Assembly (NCBI GenBank): GCA_034687125.1 | Contig: JAQGBZ010000428.1 | Location: 1-49,799, forward strand | Origin: Neelides folsomi | Taxonomy: Eukaryota > Arthropoda > Collembola > Neelipleona > Neelidae | Length of the DNA: 49,799 nt | Direction: 5' to 3' | Shown: positions 39,672 through 47,999 of the stretch, in pieces | Layout of the letters: every line of letters starts with the position of its first letter | Position numbering within the stretch: position 1 is the first letter of the stretch | Translations under genes and position numbers: made by a program | Notes under the pieces: model-generated | Database searches by the model: none | The model's input: only the letters and a program-made list of their open reading frames with translations | Told to the model about the DNA's origin: nothing

Positions 39672-39965
39672 TTGCACAGAGAGGAAAATCAAGCCAAATG
39701 CCCCTCGAATCAATGCAATGGAAGCAATTCTGTAATTTGTGCTGAATGTAACAATTTCTTATTACAGCCAAGATCGAATGTTGTTATAATATGTGGGAAT
39801 GTATGGTGTTATGTTCCAACAACACTCACTTGGTCAGATCTTGGAAGTTCGTGTTGGATTTGCAGTAAATGGAAAGTGAGAAAGTTTCTCATCCAAGAGA
39901 GCCAACGAGAATTATGGCAAGGCGAAAAAACTTTCAAAGTCAAACCTTCAGCTTTTTCTCTCTAA
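39672..39965 (+). CDS. Cysteine-rich ORF, possible terminal exon
   Basis: Open frame of 97 codons ending in TAA, without an ATG start. TTGCACAG at 39672-39679 could be a splice acceptor, making this a last exon. Nine cysteines fall in a zinc-ribbon-like pattern: KCPSNQCNG, VICAECNNF, CGNVWC and SSCWICSKW, followed by a basic/hydrophobic end (KVRKFLIQESQRELWQGE). The paired CxxC (CAEC, CWIC) suggests metal binding. I do not recognise a family and found no upstream exon that clearly joins. It could be a remnant of a transposon-encoded zinc-finger domain. Confidence 0.35.
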   Translation: MHREENQAKCPSNQCNGSNSVICAECNNFLLQPRSNVVIICGNVWCYVPTTLTWSDLGSSCWICSKWKVRKFLIQESQRELWQGEKTFKVKPSAFSL

Positions 39966-41414
39966 TATTCAATTTAAAACAAAAGTCCATTTAAATATTG
40001 CAAATAACTGTAATATTTAACATTTAACCAAAACTTTGTTTTATATATGAACTTTATAACGAATATTAAATTAAACAATTCTAAACAATTAAATTCAACT
40101 GTAATTTAATAAAGAATAAAATATTTAATTTGCACGGTTTGTAATTTATAAGTAAGGAAGAATGTGAGATGTTGTTTGGTTGAGGAAGGATGTTTGAATG
40201 ACAAGTCGTTGATTCACCTCCTCGTTCCCACACAATTCCCAACGTCCTTTGTGGGCTGAGTGGCTGAGGCAACCCCCATCATTGCCATCATGGACAGGAG
40301 ATCAGGGACTTGGATTCATCCACATCATTATTTATAAATATATAAATATTTTCATAATATATCTATACAATAATTCCCCTGTAGAATAATAGCTTATAAA
40401 TGTCTTTCATCAGTCGACATTCGTCAATGCTTTCTTTAACAATTGCATATCCAAGAAATTAACAATGTAGGTAACGGGCACATCTAATAAAAAATCTCGT
40501 CTATATAATACACTAACACTTCTAATTGCTAATTATAGATTTTAACTATAGTGTTATAAGAAAAATCACATATTTTTAATTTATATGCCTATTTGGAAAT
40601 ATTATTTGCTGATTAATAATTAAAGAGCTATAAGAGCTAATATTAATTAACATAATTTAAAGTTAAATAAATATTAGACTTCAATTTATGTTTCAACAAG
40701 TAAATATTTATTATTTATCTAAATGATATTGCGTTTTTGGTAAATGCTGGATGTTTAGGTATAGTTAGTTATATTAGTTTACAATAATTGAAAACGGCAT
40801 TTAAAATGAATTTAATTGTCAAATGCGTAAATTGAAGTGGAATTTCAACTTAGTTGTTTGCTAATGAAACTAACAATGAGTAAGTAGCATATGATTATTG
40901 GTGAAATCTCGGTCATAAGGCTTTAGTTGAAGAACCGAAGGCATACTTTGGATTGAGGTCAGAATGTCAATTGATTAAAATTCTCTCTCCTGTTAAACCT
41001 TTCTAATGTACACCACTTAAATATGAAAATAGAAAAATGTAATTTTAACTATGCGTTTATATAATTTCAATTACTTTGGTCAATTCACCAAAGCGTAATA
41101 GAAATGTAGGCAAAGATCCAAAACGATCTGCATGAAACCAGAAGAGATTAAAGTTGAAGTGTCAACAACCAACAACACAAACAAGTGCAAGTTGAGTGCA
41201 AGTGGAAATGCGTAGAAACAACAATTGGGGTGAATTAGAAATTGTTTCTACCCGCGGATAAAATAAGGAATATTTTACTCTATTTCAGAATTCGCACATT
41301 TTCCCTTCTAGAATTTTTACCGATTTTTATTTTAATTAATTAATTCCAATTAACTTATATAAAGTATCATTAATTGGCGTAATGTTCTAGTTTGTGAAAT
41401 TGACTTTTGTGATA
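39966..41414. other. A+T-rich spacer with one doubtful first exon
   Basis: Mostly A+T-rich. On the minus strand 40291-40218 reads MMAMMGVASATQPTKDVGNC VGTRR, then meets a GTGAAT donor. It is more G+C-rich than its surroundings, but I found no second exon. Confidence 0.35.
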
Positions 41415-41840
41415 ATGTCAAGTTCACTTTTGAAAAAAGCTCTTGAAATTTCCTTGCAACCACCAGAGCTCAAGAAGAACAAGTTGAAAAAAGGTATGCG
41501 AGACAGGATTGTAAATTATAGAAATTAATTATAAACTTATGGATTAATTAATTTTAAATTCCTATAAGTTATTAAATAACATTCAATGATTTTTCCAGCC
41601 AAGTTCGATCGACTAAAGAAGAAGAAAGAAAAGAAAGAGATCGTGAAGGCGAAAGAAGCCGCAACACGTGGACTTCGACCCAAAATCTCCTTTGACAAAT
41701 TGGCCAAACCCAAGAACTTCAAAGGACCCCTCACCAACACCGTCAAAAAGAATAAAAAGAAGAAGAAAGACAAATCAGTTTTCACACAAGCAGACTTTGA
41801 CAGTTTCGAATTGGAATATTTTGAAAATAATCAAAAGTAA
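41415..41840 (+). CDS. RPS19BP1: RPS19-binding protein 1 / active regulator of SIRT1
   Basis: Two exons, 41415-41493 and 41599-41840 (TAA); 106 aa. The start MSSSLLKKALEIS matches MSAALLRRGLELL of AROS. The middle is very Lys-rich (KKKKEKKEIVKAKEAA, KKNKKKKKDK), fitting a nucleolar protein. The end SVFTQADFDSFELEYFENN matches the family's TVFTEEDFQKFQQEYF signature. AROS/RPS19BP1 is a nucleolar small-subunit biogenesis factor first described as a SIRT1 activator and RPS19 binder. Vertebrate forms have about 136-145 aa, so this one is compact. A potential GTAAAA donor overlaps the last codon and could splice to the acceptor before the next ORF without changing the protein. Confidence 0.85.
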
Positions 41841-42020
41841 AAACACGTTTTCATACTAACTTAAAAGCTATATTAACTTACAATTACAATTATAATTACA
41901 ATTATAGTTAAAACCATCCTCAAATTAACCAACGTCGACTTAAAGTTAGTTTAGAAAAAATTTATGAAAAAATCTTACCAATGATTTTTTATATAATTAG
42001 TAATTAATTATTAATTACAG

Positions 42021-42230
42021 ATGAATCCAAACATCGTTCTTATTTTGTCAATGGTGAGTTTAAGTTTTATGGCTGTGATTCTTTTCGGGGCTCCGTTCTT
42101 CCCAAGGCTTTTTCCTTATGCCACACAACTCCTTCAATTACTCGTAAACGGTGGAACTTTATTTGTCGTCATCGTCGCTCTCATGATGTGGAAAATTGTA
42201 ATTTCTGACTACGTTCAACTTTTAACTTAA
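42021..42230 (+). CDS. Unrecognised 69-aa two-TM membrane protein
   Basis: Single coding exon with ATG directly after an ATTACAG acceptor (42019-42020), so the transcript has an upstream exon. The protein begins MNPNIVLILSMVSLSFMAVI with a first hydrophobic helix, then a short loop LFGAPFFPRLFPYATQLLQL, a second helix VNGGTLFVVIVALMMWKIVI and the end SDYVQLLT. The loop carries an Arg and aromatic residues. I could not assign it to any small membrane family I know (Kish, V-ATPase e, SPCS1, TMEM258, DPM2/3 and PIGY were considered and do not fit). It lies 180 bp behind RPS19BP1 on the same strand; the two could share one transcript (see findings). Confidence 0.6.
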   Translation: MNPNIVLILSMVSLSFMAVILFGAPFFPRLFPYATQLLQLLVNGGTLFVVIVALMMWKIVISDYVQLLT

Positions 42231-43523
42231 ATACGACTAAATAAGTTTTTTCTATTATTGTCCTCTTTCATATTTCTCTTACATTTTTCTCGTATAATAT
42301 ATATTTTAATGTTATATAACGATCAGTAAATTACTAATAAATGGGAATCAATTAGGGTTTTATATATGATGAAATCCTAAATATGTTTTTGATAAAAGGA
42401 ATAAACTTCTGTATTATTTCGCATTTACCATTTTACTTAAAATATTTACAAGTCAATTAACATCAGCACTAAAATTAATCAAAGGCATCATTAATTATAA
42501 GAGGCTTCATTAATCATATTTAACATTGCAAAGTGATATAAGAATAAAATATCCAATTAAGAAAGCCATTCAAAAACATTGATCAATCGATTGCAAATCA
42601 ATTGAATTATTTATTTTACCATCATCATTAAATGAACTATTAAAAGATTCTTCCTTACATTCAACATTTATTAAACAGTTCTTGGTTTTTAATATTCAGT
42701 AAGCTTAATGTTAGAGCAAAACATTTACATATAGTTATATTATACTCAACACTTCATATCATGTATTCACACAAATGTATGATATAAAATTGAAGAAGAG
42801 GAAAACTTGATGTTTTGCATATTACATGAAGCGAAGTTGATTGGTTTGTTGAGTTCCTCTTGAGATTCAATGAAATTGTTCCTATTGAGGTCACAACGTG
42901 GTGAATCAATTCTCATTCAATATTGTCAATTATTGACCAAACTCCCTTCGACCAGCTATTGAGTTGAGGTTATTTGAGCTATCCATTGACCTCTACAATC
43001 TCCCACGACCTTTCACTATTATTCAATTATTGAATATCAATAATTTTATAACTCCCTACCATATATATAATACCATACCCTATATAATGGTTCAATTATT
43101 TATATTATGGATCGAATTATGCTTAAATTATGTATGTTATATAAGTTTTGCTATATATGTAAATATACAATATAAAAGTTGGATAACGAGTTTGTAAGAT
43201 TCTTAAGGATAGTTAATAAAAATCAAATTTAAATAAATTAGAATTAATTACATATTGTAAACTTGAATGATCTTGTAATTGTTGTAATCAATAATTAATC
43301 GAGCAAAATTTTATTTTTAACATACTTTTATGCACAAAAATTCTATAAAATTGGTGAAGACAGAGATTCGCAAATTTTTCCAACCTTGATCTTCATATTC
43401 AATAACATGAAATGATTTTAAATATGTAAACGCTGAATGGATATTATAATGGACATTTAAAATGGATTTAGCAAAATAATTGTAATGAATTCAATTATGT
43501 TTTATTTCTTTACTTTAAAAAAA
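42231..43523. other. A+T-rich spacer
   Basis: Convergent 3' flanks of the two-TM ORF (+) and the ammonium transporter (-). An AATAAA near 42400 could serve the two-TM transcript. No exon was seen. Confidence 0.5.
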
Positions 43524-46500
43524 CTAAAACTTGTTTCGTGAATAAGAAAAACAATTGTTGATTTTCGTAATGCTCAAATTCTTCTCGTTTACATTTACCA
43601 AACTTACATTGTTTTCTACATTGGATCCAAATGTCCGAAGATTTGACTCAAGAGACTCAAAATTCGACTTTAATGTTAGATTTGACTCAAAATTTGACCG
43701 GAGATTTGACCCAAGATTTGACTCGAGATTTGACCCAATAGACGAATTTTTACAATTTTTTTCAACTTCATTTGTTATTTTGGAATAAAAGGAAAACGCG
43801 GCAGCTTCGTTGACTTCTATTGGAGTTTCCTTTGCAATTATTGGAATTTCCCATCCGTTCCCCAAACTTTTTCGCCCGAGCCGCTGATCCTCATTTTGGT
43901 ATTGGGAAATGGAATTCCGGACTTTGTTGTTGTGCTTAAAACAATTAAAATTCTCCATGTTCCATTTTCGAGGTCGAAGTTCATTCAATGTATAGAGGAT
44001 TCGATCATGATCTGGCGAAGAAAATCAAATAAATTATAAATTCTTAAATATTGGATTAAATGAAATGGAATTATTATTTTAATACCATTAGTTTAAATAA
44101 CTTTAAACGTGTTTTATTAATTTTAAATGTAGTTTTATTATTTAAATCTCATACTTGGATTTGAAGCTCCAATTGTAACAGATTCTTTCACAATTTCTTG
44201 AATTTCTGCATTCGAGTGAAGCGCAGTGAGAACGTTAGAAAGGCCAACGTGGTTTCTTCTGATCAAATGTTCTACAAAATCCGCTCCAAGTAATTCTTCA
44301 TGAGGTGGCGTACGAATTGGAACAATCTTATTAATAATCTATTTGAAAGTCATTACAAAAAATTAATTCCCAATTAAGAAAAGTAATTGGATATTAAAGT
44401 AGGTATACTTATCAGAATTTATCATTTACCCAAAGTAGAGTGAATGTTATTGATGCTGACCAAACTGTAATGCAAAGACAAGCAAATGCCTGGACTTTTA
44501 ACAAATAAAAATCTCCACCTAGAAAATTCCAAAAAAATCAATTAAAAATCAATTAAAAATTGATTTAGTTAAAATTACGTTTAATTAAAATCATTTTACA
44601 ATTCTCCTATTGAATTTGATTAACCTCTATAAAGCCCACTGTGTCCTTTCGTAAATCCCATTAAACCCAAATCATCTTCTGCAAAAATTGCCACTGCGAT
44701 CATTCCCCAAACTCCTCCAAACCCTTAAATAAAAATATTATTAATTAAGGTTCAATCCTTTAAAATGACTTAACAATTAGACTAATTACAATAAATGGAT
44801 TCCTAATTAAAACTTTAAAAAATTAACAATTTATATTTTACCGTGAACCGCCGTAGCACTCACAGGATCGTCCACTCGTAAAGCATCCGGAATTCCTCCA
44901 ACAGCGATCGTAACAATCCCGCCGACAATTCCCACAATGAAAGCATCAAAAGTGTGATAAAGTGCACACCCTGCAGTTACTCCAACCAAAGCTCCAAGAA
45001 CTGGGTTGACAATGTCCATGACCTCAAACAGCTTTCCCGGTTTGAATAATGCCCATAAAGATCCAACGAGTCCGCCGCCAATTGAAGAAATCATCGTACT
45101 TACAGCGGCACGTGCAGAAAATTTCCATTTGTCTCCGCTTACTCCAAAAGTACTGGCAAAAGTTAAATATAAAAGTTTAATTTAATTAATTTAACTTTAA
45201 TTATTTTAACCTTCCTGAATTAAAAGCCAGCCAACCCCACCAAAGAATCAAAAGTCCCACAATGCAACTCGTGGCATTTCCCAATGGAAGAGACCCAGGG
45301 CCATTTTCATAACGTCCAAGTCTTGGGCCCAACATCCAAGCAGCCACGAATCCTGTTTAATTAAATTGTAAATTAATGGGGCTCACAAACGAGAAATCAA
45401 ACATTTCCTCAAACTTTATGAAGAAACTATGGGGAAAATTACACATTTTTAAATCTTTCGTATTGGGTTACCAATCTATTGGCTTGAGTTTGAGTGTAAA
45501 ACTATATCTTTTAATCATATATTCACATTATATTAATGTATAAACGTAATCAATAAATATATTTTGTATTTATTAATATCTATTTTATATTTATGTTGTT
45601 AAAAATAATTAAAAACTAATAAAAAGTTTAGAGATGTGATAAAGAGTTAAAAATGTTTAATTTTCCCCATAGTTTCTCCATAAAATTTGAGGAAATGTTT
45701 GAATGTGCAATTTCTCGTTTGTGAGCCCCAATACTTTAAAATTAAAAAATACACGATTAAATGATTAGGAAATTCCTCGGCAGCTGTAGCTTAAATTTGA
45801 ATATATATTGTGTATAAATGAACTTTGACCTGACACTCCGCCTAGAAGATGAACAGCTCCCGACCCTGCAATGTCGATGACTCCCATTTCAGCCAAAAAT
45901 CCCGTTGGTCCCCAAATCCATCTTGCAGGAACGCAATAAACGATCGTGTTCAACATGGAGAAAATGCAATAAGCTCGGAAATTACAACGCTCAGCCATTG
46001 TTCCGGACACCTTGAAAAACCAAATAATATTATTATATTTAATTAATATTATAATAATTAATATTTTCAAAATGATTATTTTCTTACAATTGTTGTCGCA
46101 GTTGTGGCAAAAGAGAGTTGGAACATAAAAGAAGCAAAAACAGGTCCCATGATGTCATAGTCAGCATTCACCGCGTATTCTCCAATTCCAAAATAAGGAC
46201 TCGATCCCTTGGAACTTCCAAAACTCATTCCGAATCCAAAGAGCCAATAAGTCAAACCACCAAAAACAACGTCGACGACATTCTAAAAGTTAATGTAACT
46301 TTAAAGTTAAAGTTAAATCAAAGTTAATGTTAAACCAAAAGTTAGTTTAATTACAGTTAGAAAAAAATATTAATAATGTTAAAGAAATATAAATTACTTT
46401 CATCATGATATTCGTCTCGTTGAGCATCGAAACGCATCCGGATTCCAACATACCAAATCCTGTTTAAATTATTTAACTTTATTGCTGATTTATTTTATTT

Positions 46501-46671
46501 AATTTATTTTTAATTTTAATTTAATCCTTTAGTTTTAAATGTGTCATTACCGGTCTGCATAGTGAAAATGATAAATGAAGCCGTGAGAATCCAAGTAGCG
46601 TCGTCCCATGATAAATCAAGAACCCACGGAGCATCTTCATTCACAGAACCGTTCCCTTTCTCATTGTCCAT
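43524..46671 (-). CDS. Amt: Ammonium transporter (Amt/MEP family)
   Basis: Ten exons, minus strand: 46551-46671 (ATG), 46398-46459, 46088-46282, 45830-46010, 45211-45352, 44842-45152, 44625-44723, 44430-44518, 44155-44338, 43524-44011 (stop). 623 aa, all phases agree. Hallmarks: WILTASFIIFTMQTGFGMLE SGCVS, NVVDVVFGGLTYWLFGFGMS, SGTMAERCNFRAYCIFSMLN, ARWIWGPTGFLAEMGVIDIA, then GSGAVHLLGGVSG and ATAVHGGFGGVWG, which carry the two pore histidines of Amt proteins. The fold should have 11 TM helices in the plasma membrane, conducting NH4+/NH3. The last exon (about 160 aa) is a cytosolic tail of unusual make-up, Asn/Ser-rich with degenerate SNLxSNL repeats. The intron between exons 5 and 4 holds a MITE-like inverted repeat. 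It is an Amt (not an Rh) protein by the WIWGPTG and FGMLESG motifs. Confidence 0.95.
45378..45729. mobile_element. MITE-like inverted-repeat element in Amt intron
   Basis: The ends are GGGGCTCACAAACGAGAAAT (45378 on) and its reverse complement ATTTCTCGTTTGTGAGCCCC (ending 45729). The inverted similarity continues inward for about 65 bp on each side (AACATTTCCTCAAA, AACTATGGGGAAAATT). The interior is A+T-rich with no ORF. Both sides are flanked by AAT, a possible 3-bp target duplication. This is a non-autonomous DNA transposon by structure; a Harbinger-type origin is possible from the 3-bp duplication but not proven. Confidence 0.8.
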
Positions 46672-47174
46672 TTTATTAATCACAATTAAATATATTTGTG
46701 GACAAAAAAGAAAAGATTTTCATTTCTTTCTAAAAGAATTCCATTGATTGGATTTCATTGGATTGAATATTTAAAGAGTGATTTGTTGAATAATTATTTA
46801 TTACCATCAATCGGCCCTTTCAACCTGTCACTCTTGAACTCGCTCAATATTTAATGTCTCATTAAAGAGCAATTAAAGAGTGAGATTCAGTTAAACGATT
46901 ACTCGTAAGAAAAGTGTCAAAGTAAAATTATTTAAGTAACATAGTACATATTACAGTACTTAAGTATAATTACACGTTTATTGATTAGTACTTTGATGTA
47001 CGAATAATAATAAATCAGTTATGTAATTCTTAATTGTCAAATTGTGCAGTTCCCTCATATTGTCAATTCAATTGAAATGAGTTTTTATTTTATTAATCTT
47101 CATTTTATATTTATATTTTCTATTTCCTTTTTTTGACTGTTTTCGATTTATATTTTAGTCAATTAAATAGTGCT
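46672..47174. other. Upstream region of Amt
   Basis: A+T-rich, no gene seen; it includes the presumed Amt promoter. I could not place a core element. Confidence 0.45.
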
Positions 47175-47224
47175 GTAAAGATGTAACAGTGTAACCGCGT
47201 AACAAGTCTGTCACGCAAAATAAC

Positions 47225-47310
47225 TGACACTTTTATATATTTAACGCTGTGACAAAGTTGTTAAGCGTAGCTATCACACTTTTATAAATATAACGTGACA
47301 AAATATGTCA
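47225..47310. repeat. Two diverged direct repeats next to transposase fragment
   Basis: Units near 47225 (TGACACTTTTATATATTTAA, then CGCTGTGACAAAG) and 47273 (ATCACACTTTTATAAATATA, then ACGTGACAAAAT) are clearly related with a period of about 49 bp. TGTCAC motifs recur around them. They may be subterminal repeats of the DNA transposon whose transposase fragment follows. Confidence 0.55.
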
Positions 47311-47359
47311 CAAGTCTTTTATTCATGAAACTCATTTGCCAAAGTCTATTTCACTTATC

Positions 47360-47545
47360 ATGGCTGAAATTAATTATATTCTTGAGGCGCGTAGGGGTAG
47401 AGTGTCAAGGGACAGGTGTAACCCTTTGGAATTGGAAGACGACCAAATATTAAGAATTACCGGCTATCTCGAACCGCGATTCTTGACCTTGTGGAACCTA
47501 TGCTTTAAGCTTTATATGTTGGGCTCAGCCCTACAATTTTTTTGA
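47360..47545 (+). pseudogene. HARBI1/Harbinger-like transposase N-terminal fragment
   Basis: Open frame beginning MAEINYILEARRGRVSRDRC and continuing NPLELEDDQILRITGYLE, followed by PRFLTLWNL, then a non-homologous end and TGA. The segment R-x-RDR-x-NPL-x-x-x-x-D and the following arm resemble the region just before the DDE nuclease domain of HARBI1-type (PIF/Harbinger) transposases, where RDRxNPLE is a recurring motif. No DDE domain follows; beyond 47545 comes unrelated sequence and the LTR of a retroelement. The fragment is therefore a truncated relic, perhaps cut by the retroelement insertion. The family assignment rests on one short motif. Confidence 0.42.
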
Positions 47546-47559
47546 AATCTCCTTTTTAA

Positions 47560-47969
47560 AATTTCTAATTTCATCTAATTTTCTAGGAAATAAATATGTT
47601 TTTTAAATCTTTAAAATTCATTTTATTAAAAAATCCCACATTTAAACGTGTTTTTGACTTTAATTTTTGAACCAATTTTAATCTCTTCAAAAATTCCAGC
47701 TTCCAATTTGTTTCGGCAATGTTTCGGCTGGTTTTCCCTACTTCCAAGTCCAATTCCCAAATGCGAAAATGAACAGTGAAAATGAAAAGGTCAGCGAGGT
47801 CAACTGGGGAAAACGGAGAAAAGGAACGTTTATTTGAGAGAGAAAATGGAGGTCCGATTCGGACAAAATACAATGACAGAATGATCACAAATTATGTTTA
47901 ACTTTTAAAAGAAAACTCGTTACTTAATTTCTATGACATAATACATTACACTTTAAACACGACACTACA
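47560..47969 (-). mobile_element. Probable 3' LTR of the BEL/Pao element
   Basis: On the minus strand a purine tract (GGGGCGGAGAG) just downstream of the pol stop is followed by TGTAGTGTCGTG at 47969, a typical PPT/LTR junction. An AATAAA occurs at about 47833-47828. The far end is not fixed: no partner LTR is in the window, so about 47560-47640 is an estimate. An ORF inside has no known product. Confidence 0.55.
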
Positions 47970-47999
47970 CTCTCCGCCCCGTTTATGCTCACACATAAA

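Noticed and set aside
47583..47888. 101-codon minus-strand ORF
   Set aside because: Lies inside the presumed LTR of the BEL/Pao element; no domain.
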